Positions 22,899-34,402 are shown, numbered from the stretch's first letter. The stretch: 64,000 bases of DNA from Hypoxylon rubiginosum (GCA_902806565.1 CADCXA010000055.1:1550001-1614000), one strand, 5' to 3'. A program made the numbers and translations. The notes: generated by a model from the sequence alone, not told the origin.

Positions 22899-23888
22899 TT
22901 ACAGCTCGCTTGGTGCCTGGTCGTCAGAACTGGCACTCTTTTTGTAGGGGCCGAAGAATTCAGTAAACGCATCTTCGAGGACGTCGTCCGACAACTGCAT
23001 GTGTTCGCCGGGAGTAGTTTTGAACTTCAAGCCACCCTTTCTGTCAAGGGCCTTAAGGCCGATCCAGTCTTCGGAATATATCGAGCGCGCCCTGAGCGGC
23101 GTGGTCTCGGTGCCGTTGACCTCCTCGAACCAGCTCGTCTCCTTGGGGATGACGGTGGTGTCGTCCTCGAACATGTAGAGCGCGAAGTTCTCGAGCCCGG
23201 CGATGTTCTTGGCGTAGGTCTCGTTCTTGAGCACGCGCTCGTTGTTGATGTCGGCGAGGAAGTTGGAGTACTCGAGGTAGCCGTCGAGGTCGAGGGGGTC
23301 GCGGAAGTACTGGGCGGGGACGAGCCGGCTCTGGACCCAGGCGCTCCACGTGTTGCCGTGCAGCAGGGCCATGGCGCCCTTGCAGAGCCAGTCGGCCGCC
23401 GAGCAGGCCTTGTAGTCGACGATGCCGTTGTGCTGGCTGCCGAAGGTGACGAGGCTGCGCACGGGCGGGAAGTTGCAGCGCTCGACGTAGGCCCGGAGGA
23501 ACTGGCCGCCCTGGCTGAAGCCGACGGCGTCGACGGCGGGCGCGGTCGAGAGGATCGGGTGGGCGGCGAGGTCCTCGCACACCTTGGCGATCTGCTGCGT
23601 CACGTTCCCGTAGAAGGTCGCGGTCCGGTCGTTGGAGGCGCTCTCGTCGAGGCGCACGTAGTAGACGAAGGTGCCCGGGTTGACCTTCTCGGCGAGCGCG
23701 CCCACGGACTGCAGGCCCTCTGCTGAGAAGGTATCTCCGAGGCCGTGCCAGATCACGACGGGTAGGGGCGTGTCGTCTACATCGTCGGAGCTCGAGGAGA
23801 TGGGTATCTGTTTGGTGGGGTTCGCTAGGACCGAGCCGAGGCTGCTGGCTAAGGCGAGGAACGCTGGTAGGCTCTGTAGTATGGTCAT
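22899..23888 (-). CDS. Palmitoyl-protein thioesterase 1 homologue
   Basis: Single exon, 329 residues from the ATG at 23888; an upstream in-frame TTG is not used. A signal peptide is clear (MTILQSLPAFLALASSLGSVLA). The family landmarks are present: the PVVIWHGLGD strand-turn near residue 42, the nucleophile in VGFSQGG (Ser125), the acid in MFEDDTTVIP (about Asp243) and the histidine in PGEHMQLS (His296). N-glycosylation sites include NVT and NGT. The enzyme removes fatty acyl groups from cysteine residues in the lysosome/vacuole. The body of the gene is markedly more GC-rich than its surroundings (about 23100-23700), which creates long open antisense frames that are not genes. Confidence 0.93.
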   Translation of the reverse strand: MTILQSLPAFLALASSLGSVLANPTKQIPISSSSDDVDDTPLPVVIWHGLGDTFSAEGLQSVGALAEKVNPGTFVYYVRLDESASNDRTATFYGNVTQQIAKVCEDLAAHPILSTAPAVDAVGFSQGGQFLRAYVERCNFPPVRSLVTFGSQHNGIVDYKACSAADWLCKGAMALLHGNTWSAWVQSRLVPAQYFRDPLDLDGYLEYSNFLADINNERVLKNETYAKNIAGLENFALYMFEDDTTVIPKETSWFEEVNGTETTPLRARSIYSEDWIGLKALDRKGGLKFKTTPGEHMQLSDDVLEDAFTEFFGPYKKSASSDDQAPSEL

Positions 23889-24446
23889 CTTGTCGGCAGA
23901 TACGCGCAACTATCACAGATAGAAAAGAATAGTCGAGATGGTTTGATGAGGTGTAAATGGAGGGATGTGGGATGGAAGGACTTAAGACGAAGGGAAGAGT
24001 TGAAGTGGCTGCGCCACCCTCGCGAACAGGTAGGCTGACTATTTGACCTTCATGCTAAGCTTCTGATTGGCTGAAGCTTGTTCTCCAGTCATGCGGCCTG
24101 TCTGTGAAGCATAACACAATGATACGGGGGGCTCGTGCTGTCTGTTACTGTTGACGATGGCCTCAAGCCATGCCGAGCCGCAGTGTAATTCATCAAAGAG
24201 TACTGCAGGTACCTTTCAGCCCCGAAAGAAACAACCCCCGGGCCATAACCTGTCCGCTCTTTTCCACCAGTCTGCCATCCAACCTTTTCCCTTCCTTTTT
24301 TCCATTTCCTTCACATTTGCAGAGTGTTGGCATACTCACCATTGCTAACACGCATTCACTTTGCACTGATTCATCAATCACACTCCCTTTTGTTGTCGTC
24401 GCTCCTTTTTTTGCACCTTTCATTTGCTGGCTGAATTTTGGTGATA
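23889..24446. promoter_or_regulatory. Shared upstream region of divergent thioesterase and cyclin genes
   Basis: A 558-bp divergent intergenic region. The right half is pyrimidine-rich on the plus strand (24280-24440), as is common for 5' leaders of fungal genes. No specific operator recognised. Confidence 0.4.
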
Positions 24447-26670
24447 ATGAAATCGGCCGTAACTTTGCCTCAGTCCCCGATGGCCCGTGCACCGAAGGTT
24501 CCGGGACGTGCCGTGCCAGCCCCGGCCCCGGCTACCCCGCTTCGGGATGGAACTCAGCTGTCGGATCGGATCAACTATCAGCCCGTCCACTACCAAGCTG
24601 ATTACAAAGCTGACTACCGCCTCAGTGGCTTCAGCTCCGATCCTAAAATAATTGATCCAGCCACACCCACGCGCTTTGGTGATGAGAATCAGCTCCCAGG
24701 CCATCTCGACAGCCTCGAAGCTGCGGCTAGCCCCGCCTCCGACTGGGACTCCTGCCATCCTTACATCGCCGACCCCAAACTCGACGTGTTGAACTCGCCG
24801 TCCCTCCCCAAGAACTTTGTGGCTCCGTCTATTGTACTTACGTCTGCTACTCCTTCTCCACACTCCGCTTGGTCTGCTTCATCTACCTTCTCTACTCCTG
24901 CTCATCGACGCAGAGAGAGCATTCTCTTGCTTGACAGCAGCAAGCAGGAGCCTTTTGGCTTGCCCGGTTATCGTGGACCCAACGTCTACAGCGATTGGGA
25001 TTCCGACCCCTTCACCGATTCCGGTGTCGATTCTGACGATTCCGACGCGACCATCACGCCTGCTTCTTACTCCTCGAGTGTAGTTGCTCATCGCGCCCTT
25101 TCCCTGTCGCGATCCCCGCAAGCTGAAGAGCAGAGTGGACTTCCGTTTGGAGAGCCGGCAGCTCGTCACCTTATCCCCAGCCTCGTCAACTCTCAGCCGG
25201 ACTGCCTAGAGGATTCGGACTCGGACTTTAGCGACGAGGAGGGTGGCGCGTTGGTAGCGCATATCGAGATGGCACCGAACCACGCCGCCAAGAACGGCAC
25301 GGCAGAGTCGCAAGCTCTTCCTGCCGGCCCGCCTCTGGGAACTATCAAAGTCGGCCATCAGTTCATCCTGGAGTCTCACATCCGCCGCACGTTTGCCGAG
25401 AAGCGCCTAGATGCTGCCAGGGAGGCTAACTACCGCCTGCAAGGTGTCCAGGTGATTGAAACCACTCGTGAAGCCCTTCTTCTGTAAGTCTCCTCGTGGC
25501 TTCTTTTCAATCAATGACGATTCTAACTATTCGCTTTTTAGACCGGTCAAGACGTACAATGCCGCGTGCACCTTCTACCACCGGTTCCGCCTTGAGCATC
25601 CTACCCCGGATTATAACCACACCGAAGCGGCTCTGGCTTCCCTGTTCGTGGCATGTAAGGTTGAGGACACGTTGAAGAAGTCGCGCGAGATCTTGTGCGC
25701 TCATCATAACCTCAAGACCCCCGACCATCAAACCACTCAGGATGACAAGGTTAGTCGACTTTTTCCAACGTACATATTTTACCCTTGTAGCTAACACTGA
25801 ATGTAGATCTTCGATGCGCCTTCAAAGGTTATCATTGGACTTGAGCGTTACATTGTCGAGGCAATCAACTTCGATTTCCGTGTCCGCTATCCCCAAAAGG
25901 TCCTTGCCAAGATCATTAAGAAGGTCCTGGGACACAATAGTATTGTCCCGTCATTCTTTGCGGTAGCCTTCAAGATGTCGATCGATATATACAAGACTTA
26001 CGCGCCCCTTAAGCACTCGTCTGCCACCTGTGCTTTCGTGATTGTGCAACTCACTTCCTTGCTCACTAATACGGCCATCGACAAATTTCAAGCTCTCGAT
26101 CCGCTTGATTGGCACACGGACGAGCAGTCGGTCACCGAGGTGATGCTCGATCTCCTGGACCTCTACACACAGCAGGGTAAGGCCACCAAGGTTGGTCCGA
26201 AGTTTGATCTGCAGGTTTTCATCGACACGCAAATTACGGTTAATCGTCACATGGACCGTGGCAGCCTGTCCCGATACATGAGGCAGTGCCGAGATTGCGA
26301 CACTATTCCATCGGCCCTCACGCCGTCGACGGGCTCACCCAACACGCCCTCGGCTCCCGGAAGCAGCGCTGTCAAGCGCGGTACCAAGGGTGTCGAAGGA
26401 GGCACGACGCGATTCGTGTTCGACGCCGACCAAGCGGCCAGCGAGAAGCAGGCCTACAACGACTACACCAAGGACAGCTGGGAGGAGTGGGAAGAAGAGA
26501 TCGAAGAACCCGTTTCGGAACCTCGCGAGGAGCGACGCAATGAACCCCGCGGCCCCCGAGGACCTCGTGGCCATGGCCATGGACGCGGCCACGGCCGAGG
26601 CGGCTTCGATCCCGGCTGGAACCCCCGCAACCGTCACGACCGCCGCCGTCGCGGTGGAGGCTTCTACTGA
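24447..26670 (+). CDS. Cyclin subunit of the CTD kinase (Ctk2/Lsc1-like)
   Basis: Three exons, 24447-25483, 25542-25749 and 25807-26670, with introns of 58 and 57 nt; frame is kept and the product is 702 residues. A cyclin fold covers about residues 295-500: YNAACTFYHRFRL, ALASLFVACKVEDTLKKSREIL, VIIGLERYIVEAINFDFRVRYP and a second repeat ending in the DLLDLYTQ helix. After it comes RFVFDADQAASEKQAYNDYTKDSWEEWEEEIEEPV and an RG-rich tail with repeated HGHGRGHGRG. The family pairs with a Cdk12/Ctk1-type kinase and phosphorylates the RNA polymerase II C-terminal domain. The first 274 residues are disordered and acidic; another in-frame ATG at 25269 (MAPNHAAKNG) sits just before the conserved part and could be an alternative start. 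Confidence 0.88.
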
Positions 26671-27502
26671 TTCCCTCGTAACGATTGATTTTCACATCAT
26701 CGAGTCTTCTTCTAGATCGCAGACGAGGCGGAAAGTCTGAATCATTCGAAAAGGAACGCGGGAAAAAAACGGAAAGGAAAAAAAAGGGGCTAGAAACGGC
26801 GGCTTGGTTTACTGTTTGCTATTTGCATAGGACGGTGTACGGAAATGATACCCCCTTCTGGAATTGTACGGAGGCGTTTTTTTACCCGAAAACTCATGAG
26901 AGTAGTTCAATGCCCTTCCCTCTTCCCCCTTTTGTTACGCATTCTACACTACACGTTGGGTTCGCCGCATCGAACTCGTGGAAGATACGAGTCGTCTTTG
27001 GACGGGCTAGAGTGACTAAGGCCCCTTTCTCACCCCCGTAGATAGGAGGTCGGTCTACCATGCCATTCTCAATGATCACGTAGCTTTAGATGCCGCGTTG
27101 CTAGCCTGGCGGTTGAAATAATACAGATTCACGGATGTCTCGTCTTTGTATGATTTATGACAGTGAACCATATATACCTATGTAGGTACCTAAGGTTAGG
27201 TTCATGTTCGTAATACATCAACATCTCTTTATTTCATTAGTTCTGGGTAAGATTTGGTGTCTGGGGTATTTATTGGCTAAGCTAGAGTGACTAAGTTCTA
27301 ACCTGCTACTGAATTTTTATTTATCAACTGCTCTTAGACGTCCTCTCTATAAGTTCACCCCATCGAGTTATTCTCGGAGATTGAAACACTTTATCACCAC
27401 CCCTATTTATATAGTTATGACGTAGATGGTTCCGCTATTCTAAGAGGCTAAGAGGTTGAAATAATCGAGGATGCTGAGTGCTGTGGAGTGCGGGGGTCGA
27501 TC
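26671..27502. other. Intergenic region
   Basis: 3' flanks of the cyclin gene (plus) and the first small membrane-protein gene (minus). One TAGGTACCTAAGG motif near 27183-27195. No supported frame. Confidence 0.45.
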
Positions 27503-27884
27503 TTAGGGACCCCACGAATGGGCTATCATGTGTGGGGGTTGTCGAGTTCGGATCCGTGACGCTGGAATGCCCATCGGAAGCTTGGCACAGCAGTAGAGCG
27601 AATCATAAAGGTGTCGATTGTTATAGTCCTCTATCCACGAGTGGATCAGTTAATATGAAGTCCCCAGACGATAGATTGGCTAGACCTACTCTAGCATACA
27701 GAATTCCGCCCTCGAGTGAGACCGGATCGTCAGGCATGGATATCAGTTCCAGGGGGGCGATCGTGTCAACTTGCGTTGGTTGAGCATCGCCGCGGCGGAT
27801 AATACGCATAAAGAAGCGTAGACCTGGAAAACACATGATGAGCAGTGCAATGATAGCTACAATCGTCTCATTCGAAAGTATCAT
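27503..27884 (-). CDS. Small single-helix membrane protein, paralogue A (108 aa)
   Basis: Exons 27884-27686 and 27630-27503 with a 55-nt intron (donor GTCTAG, acceptor GGATAG, branch TTAACTGA). The join gives 108 residues. The N-terminus MILSNETIVAIIALLIMC is a likely membrane helix followed by a basic FFMRIIRRG stretch, so the rest should face the cytosol. The residues PLELIS...PDDPVSLEGGILYARV and, across the splice, EDYNNRHLYDS...ASRIRTR are shared with the gene at 28747-29135. The unspliced reading breaks the similarity, so the intron is supported by the paralogue. Function unknown; I know no characterised family. Confidence 0.7.
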
Positions 27885-28394
27885 TATGAAAGGTAGGTAC
27901 GGTATTGTTTATGAAACGATCATGTATAGCTTGGTAGGATGAAGGGATTCTCAATTTGCTCGGGCATAGTTCAGATTCTAGAGGAAAAGAGCGGCAGTAT
28001 GACTTGGTACCTTATATATTAGGCACTTACCAAATACTAGTCTGTTCAAATCACCTCCGTTTGGAGTGAAATAGAAGCCTCACCGAGTTCGAGCAAGGCA
28101 TGGCCGTCGTTAGCTCTGGCTACGAGCATATTTCTTCTAAAAACATGCATATTTTCTGAGGCAAGCATATTTCCTTTGGTTACAATCATTACAATCAGAT
28201 TATTTCAATAAACACTTTGGCTGCGCCTCCAGACGATAGCTAAAAACTTGCATTTCGCCTGAGCAATAAAAGAGAAAAATACATTTGCCTATGTATTAAT
28301 GTCAATACACCCTTTGGCAGCTAGTCTCCCATATCCTTCGGGTCGATGTAAGATTGCACAAGACTTTGTAAAGTCGCATTCAGCTCCGTCAGAC

Positions 28395-28425
<31 letters not shown>

Positions 28426-28746
28426 TTGTGCTTTTGTGCTGAGGCATAAGCATAGCCCTCTCTTGCCGAAGTGGCTACTACGGGTAATTTATAATACGTA
28501 GAGCTAACTCTGTAGAAATGCGGCGTGTGTCGGGGCTCAAGCCATTCGGATATTGACCCATTAGACGGGAGTTAGCAGTGTCGGTCTAGGTACCTAAGGT
28601 AGCGAGTAGTGTTAGTTTAGATGGGGAGCTTGGCTCAGAGGATAAAGGACCTCAGTACCAGATACGGATAGATATAGGTTAGTGTTCAAGACGTACCACC
28701 TATGAACAGAGTTTGAGAGACCATTAAGATGTAGTTACAGTTGGAT
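27885..28746. other. Intergenic region with poly-C run
   Basis: Separates the two paralogous small genes. It contains the 29-nt C run (28396-28424) and a TAGGTACCTAAGG motif near 28587-28599. No supported frame. Confidence 0.5.
28396..28424. repeat. Homopolymer of 29 C
   Basis: Uninterrupted C run between GACG and TTTGTG. Long poly-C tracts are rare in fungal nuclear DNA and prone to length error in sequencing, so the exact count is uncertain. Confidence 0.9.
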
Positions 28747-29135
28747 TTATGTTTGACTATCATATAGGCGGCTTCCTCCCCCTTGACGATTTATGTCTGA
28801 GTGGCTTCGAGTTCTGATCCACGACGCCAGAACGGCCAGCGAAGATAAGGCATAATAGCAGGGCGAATCACGATAGTGTCGACTCTTATAGTTCTCTATC
28901 CGCGATTTGGTCAGTCAAGATGATTTTTTTCAAATGAGAGATAGCAGGGACCTACTCTAGCATACAGCATTCCGTTTTCAAGTGAGGCTAGGTCGTCGGG
29001 TCCGGAGACTAGTTCGAGGGGAATGAGAGTGCGGGCACTGCGGCGGCGGAAAAGTCGCATGAAAACCCCGAGAACTGGAAGACACATTATAAGCAGGCTG
29101 ATGATGGCCACGATGGTCTCATTCGATAGTGACAT
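28747..29135 (-). CDS. Small single-helix membrane protein, paralogue B (110 aa)
   Basis: Exons 29135-28952 and 28895-28747 with a 56-nt intron at the same position and phase as in paralogue A (donor GTCCCT, acceptor GGATAG). Product 110 residues: MSLSNETIVAIISLLIMC, then a basic FMRLFRRR stretch, then IPLELVSGPDDLASLENGML, YARV, and after the splice ENYKSRHYRDSPCYYALS and WIRTRS. The alignment with paralogue A is collinear over both exons. An in-frame ATG at 29165 would add ten residues, but paralogue A starts at the equivalent of 29135. Function unknown. Confidence 0.7.
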
Positions 29136-29962
29136 TATTAATGAGGCCGATGAAAACAGCACCATAAATGAAAATACATACAGGGGTGGAAACAGGGTTT
29201 ATATCTTTTTCATTGAATAAGCACATACATACTTAAGCTATCATACTTGCAGCGCGATGTGAAGGAGAAATTAGGAGGTAGCTGTAGCTGGTGTCGTACT
29301 ATCCAAGGTGTAACCCGCATTGTGAGCTCACTAGATATTGGACAAGATTTTGGACGAGACTTTGGACAGGATTTTGGACGAGACTTCGGACGTGATTTTT
29401 AATGAGACCTAATCATTTCCGCCCTGGGCTGACTACCTATGTGGGCGTAGCATTATTATGGTCTTATTGGACGCCATCATATATGACATACACTCCATCA
29501 TGAAATATTATTTGCGCAATGGAAAGGTTCTGAAAACGGGCTAGATTAGTTGACCACAGCCGATGCCACGCCTACTGTCTGATACCGGCCGGTATTTAAG
29601 AGACAGTAGCTGCGATTCCTATCAGCAGTCTCTGCATATTTCTGATTGCTTAATATGATACAATAGCGCTGCGAGAGTTAACGGACGGATAGTGATGGTA
29701 TGCGGTGAGGTATGCACCGGAACGGTACCTAGGTATGCAAGTCCTGCGCCATCTATGCCATGCACCCCCAATGTGCAACCATACCTAGGTGCCTACCCGA
29801 GGAGGTACTCACAGCCTGACTCTCCTGACCAGGCTCTGAAGGAAGGACTTAAACTATCGCTTTCCCTTACGGCTCTCCAAGATGAATCGTCCTCTCTAAA
29901 CCTTACGGTCTAATTCATCTCGTTGACGCTCCCCCGAACTCATAGTGCCTCTCTAACCCATC
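29136..29962. promoter_or_regulatory. Divergent intergenic region
   Basis: Upstream of both paralogue B (minus) and the Clr5-ankyrin gene (plus). Apart from the 12-bp minisatellite it holds two inverted TACCTAGGT motifs near 29724 and 29791. Confidence 0.4.
29338..29397. repeat. 12-bp minisatellite, five units
   Basis: Five consecutive units of TTGGACRAGAYT type (last unit TCGGACGTGATT), intergenic between paralogue B and the Clr5-ankyrin gene. Confidence 0.85.
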
Positions 29963-32900
29963 ATGTCGTCTGATAGACGTCCCCCTCGACATCATGAAAG
30001 TCAAATATGGGGACAGAACGAGTCCACAATACGGCACCTCTACCAGACCGAGAGGAAAACTCTCAAGCAAATAAAGGAGATCATGGAAGCAGAATATGGA
30101 TTTCCCATAATCCCGTGCGTGAGCTTTTATTATCTTCCTAAGTATCCATACTGACGTTAACAGCCTCTCAACTTATGAGACGAAGCTCCGAAATGTGCTT
30201 GGCTTACGCAAGAAGCTGAAAAAGGCTGACTGGACTGCCATCCACCAGCACTACCAAGACCGAGGGAGCAAGAAGACTGGAATATACCTCAACGGATCTA
30301 AGATCCCGTGGGAAAAAGCATGGAAGGAAATTAGAAGATCTGGAGCTCGATCAGTAACTAGAGGTAAGTAGAGTGCTTAATCTCACGTGGAATTGGAGAC
30401 CGTCGAGCTCTCTTTCGGAAGGTTCAAGGGGCTAAAACTCAACTAGGCCAAGATATTACGCTTCCACTAGGTGTAGTTGTTAGGACGCCGTCTCCCGCAG
30501 GGCCTTCTGCATTCACCCCTCCACTGGCCCCCGAAAGTCAGTCATATGGTCGCTATCTACCATCTTCAAGCTTTCCACTCCAGGAGATATGCGTTCGGCC
30601 ATTTAACCAAACGCTTGCTCAGAGCCCACAGAATATGGTCCAGCAGCCTCGAGGTCACCAGGATCTTGGTATCTCGAGCAGTATTCTACTTGAGAACATA
30701 AATGTTACTGAATCTCTTAAACTGGCTTCAGTAAAATATAACTTTGCCCTTGGCGATATCCCATGGAATACTTTCAAAGACAAGATGCTTTGTAAGTTAT
30801 CACAAGTCAGCAATGCCTCTATTTTGAGCAAAGAACTAATAACCATATCAGCGGCTGGTTACCCGACACTGAAGATCGATATAGGTATACATGAGACCTG
30901 GAAAACTGCGCCCTCCTCAGTTACCTTCCCTCTCCTGCACCAGGGAACAGCGTCTTCCCTTCCTGCATTGGAGTTCGATGTTTACTATCTTCTGGCTAAG
31001 GCTATTTATCTGATTTCCAACAAAATGGTGAAGGGAGAGTATTCCTATAATGACAAGTGCCCCGATATCTTCAAGATACTACTCGACCGAGTACCGAAGC
31101 CGGTTCTAATTGGATTGTTCCAATTTGATCTTCCTACCGTCAGGGCTACGTGGGAATCTCTAGTGTATTGCGCTGGAGCATTCGCTTACCGTGACAGCTT
31201 CAGTTTCCTGATCAATGTTGGAATTCAGCACACTAGATGGGTTATTCCTAGAGGCGCGTCATATCTTGGCTTTGCCGCTTCTATGGGAGCCCTCAACGTT
31301 GTCCGGAGTCTGCTGAAGGCTGGAGCCCGCGCGGACGGCGAAATCGGGATGTACGAACAGTCCCCTCTAGTCGAAGCGGCTGCTACTGGAGACTTGGAAT
31401 GCGTGAAGCTGCTCCTAGAGAAATGTGACACAAACCGGGTGATAAAGCACGGTCATCGATACGATGAAGAAACTACGTTGACTTTGTTTGTCGATACCTT
31501 AGCATCTACAAGTTTTTTCACGCCCCTACGACAAGACTATGCATATCAGGAGGCATCCGTATCCAACCAATGTGTACTTAGAGTTGATCTGAGTCTCAAG
31601 AACAAACAACAGGCTCGCGGACTTACCATGCTGTTAGAAAGCGGTGGGAATGTTGATTGGAAGATCAGTATGGAAAGAATCGAATCTCAAAACTCGCGTT
31701 TACACAAGCTCTATGAGCTGAAGAAAATTCCCGTGAAATGGCACCCAACGCTCTTGGAAATTAGCTATTATCAAAATGCGAAGGTGTTTCATGAGCTACT
31801 TCCATATAGCACCCGAAGAATGGAGCACGCGACTCGATCAGATATTTGGCTCTCGGCGGAACAAGGCCAGAAGGTCCTGGATGAATACTTAATGTCACGA
31901 CCATCAGATCCCAGCTTTGACACCATGGAGTTCCTAGAATTGGTTCTCGCCGAGCAGTTCTTTCGAGACAGTTGGTCTATTGATGCTAAGGTGATCCAAG
32001 GGTTGGTCGAATTCGGGGTTGATCTAAAACGTGCTGCGTTCCCGAAGAATATCAACTATTTTCTCTGCCGCTTAGTATACATAGTCCAATCTCTGGATGA
32101 CGACGACTTCACCGTTATTTTGAAGTTACTTCTTTGTTCTGATGCGGTCGTCAACGAGGATGTTCTAGAAGCGAGTATTGTAAATGAAGGGATCGATACC
32201 TTGTTGGTTCTCTCACAGCACGGCGCAGACATAGCCAAGTATGGTGGAAAAGCGCTGTCAAGGGCTGCTCGGTTCGACAACTACAAAGCAGCATCGTGGC
32301 TATTGGATGCTGGCGTGGATATTAATGCTGCGGTCTACAGAGATACTTTCCAAGGTTTTCGTCTGAATACTGTCATTGCTTTAGCAACCAAACGACTATA
32401 TCGTCGGGAATGGGAGGGTAGCGTTTCGAGTCATTCACCAAGTTACGAAATGCTTGAATACTTGATTGAGCATGGAGCCGAGCTAAAGAGCAGCCCAGAT
32501 GATCGAAGTTCTTTTACTTTTCTGAACCATTTTCTCCGTTCTGCTAAGGGAGACCTACAAATCGATGGTAAAGCATTCGTTGATAAAGTTAAGCTATTCC
32601 TGGACTTGAAATTAAACCACTACGATCTCGTGGGCCCCGGGTGTCTATTGGAATCCTGCTTCCCTCTACGTTTCGGTATGACAGAGGTGGAAATTGAGCA
32701 AAGGCTAGCTGTGTTCGAACTGCTCCTTGAGCGGGGTGCACCGGCCTTAAATAGCCGTGTGCTCCCATCTCTGATTTACTACGGAGGTCGGCGCGAAACA
32801 GTCCAGAAGCTCATAGGAGAGGGAATGGACATCAATGTATACTCTGGTGGAGGAGACAAAGAACGGTCACATACCCCTGTTCAAGCTGCAGCCCTTGGAG

Positions 32901-33433
32901 GCGACAACGCCTTGGTCGTGGAATTGGTGATGATGGGCGCTGATATTAACAAGCCCGCGGCTGGATTTTTCGGGAGAACGGCTCTCCAGGCTGCTTGCGA
33001 ATTGAAGCCAGCAACGACCGAGAGGAGAGAAAAGAAAATGAAACTCATACAGTTCTTGATTGAGAGAGGAGCAGAAATTAATGCTCCTGCAGCACCAAAC
33101 TATGGACGCACAGCCCTCCAATGTGCTGCTTTCATTGGGGATATGGAGGCAGCTCTACTACTACTTTACCATGGAGCTGCGGTGAACGCTTTACCAGCCA
33201 CGGAGAGGGGTGGGTTTTGTGCGTTAGACGGGGCTGCGTATTGGGGTAGACTTGATATGGTTAAGCTTTTCTTAAATGTTGGGGCTCTTAGCCATCATAG
33301 GGGCCACACTGGATATGAAGGAGCAATTCGTGAAGCAGAGGAACAGAGGCATTTCGTTATTGCTGATTTGATACGAGAGCACGCAGCGAGCAATGAGAAG
33401 TTGTATGGAGTGAACCTTGCGATGACGTTTTAG
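29963..33433 (+). CDS. Clr5-domain protein with ankyrin repeats
   Basis: Exons 29963-30114, 30164-30363 and 30447-33433; introns of 49 and 83 nt. All phases agree and the product is 1112 residues. The N-terminus fits the Clr5 domain (about 10-70): W..NESTIRHLYQTERKTLKQIKEIMEAEYGF then STYETKLRNVLGLRKKLKKADW. A Ser/Pro linker follows, then ankyrin repeats: a first group (about 330-400, GASYLGFAASMGALNVVRSL and SPLVEAAATGDLECVKLLLE), isolated units around 660-690, and a C-terminal group of three or four (about 925-1060). Clr5-ankyrin proteins are abundant in accessory regions of filamentous fungi; targets are unknown. 30792-30851 has perfect intron signals (GTAAGTT, ACTAATAACC, ATATCAG), is 60 nt long and stop-free, so it may be spliced out, giving 1092 residues. 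Confidence 0.82.
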
Positions 33434-33566
33434 CAAGACCGTTCGCTGCTAGCAAAGGGGAAGTTTACGGCAAGGGACAGCGTTATGAAACAAGTGTGTT
33501 ACTGTATCATTTTCGAACTAGGAGCTCTTGGGTTTATTGGTATTCTATTTCTTAGTCTTTCCAAAC

Positions 33567-34402
33567 TCATCTGTTCCCAATCATTTTGACAATATAGACG
33601 AGCCTAATAAGGGGCTCAACCGCCGATGCCAGAGTCTGGTCGCTATTAGGGTCGTAAGTCGCAATAGCCATAGCGATGGCGAGCTCGAAGTTATTGCTAG
33701 CCACGGCGAAGCGCTGGGCGGCGCCGAGCGCGTAGCCCAATCCGCAGCGGCGCGTGGCCCACAGGGTCAGGAAGAAGATGAGGACGAAGCAGAGGACGAG
33801 GGGGACGGCGACGCGGACGACCGACACTATCTGGTGGACGACCTGGCGGCCCTGGTACGCGAACAAGACGAGGATGGTGTACAGAAGGCCAACCAAGGGC
33901 CGGGGCGCTACGAACCGCAGGAACACGCTGTCGTAGCACCGCAAGCCGAAGCGCGACAGCATGGCCGCGCCCAGCGGGATCCCGAGGAAGGCGCCGACGC
34001 TGGTCGCGATGACCTCGTACGAGATATCTAGGGGCCCTGACTCGCGGCTGATCAAGCGGACAAAGAAGATGGCTAGTGGCGCGAACAGCACCATTTTAGG
34101 GATTGACTTGACGGTCACGAGGATGGCACAGTACTCAGCTGTCGCCGCCGGCTAGGCCTGTCCAAATGGGTACCTAACGCTTTTACTATTGCGAAGCATC
34201 TGCCTAAGCCTACAAGGATTAAACCTGTCCACAGCTCTGGTTCGGCTTGCCCACGCAAGGCCGAGCTGTAAACAGGAATCTATTACTCCAAGTTCCAAGG
34301 TAATGTTCGGATACTGGGCGCCGGAATATCACCAACCATAAGGAAGGGAGCGACGATCTGGTTCATAAAAACACTGAACGCAAACTGCTTCAGCAAAGCT
34401 AC
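33567..34402 (-). pseudogene. ACR3-type arsenite efflux transporter, decayed
   Basis: The minus strand reads in different frames as consecutive pieces of the ACR3 membrane transporter. The pieces, in order, are KQFAFSVFMNQIVAPFLM (near 34390-34330), GLILVGLGRCFAIV (near 34230-34185), VPIWTGLAGGD (near 34172-34140), AEYCAILV...MVLFAPLAIFFV and a long open frame down to ASNNFELAIAMAIA and PLIRLVYIV (to 33567). A one-base insertion (GACAGCT) between LAGGD and AEYCA and a second frame change before VPIW break it. The N-terminal helices and an intact C-terminus are not found. The remaining open frame of about 180 codons is the largest intact piece. Confidence 0.75.

Noticed and set aside
23001..23726. 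241-codon plus-strand frame inside the thioesterase
   Set aside because: A shadow of the GC-rich palmitoyl-protein thioesterase on the other strand; composition is Val/Gly/Glu-rich without a fold.
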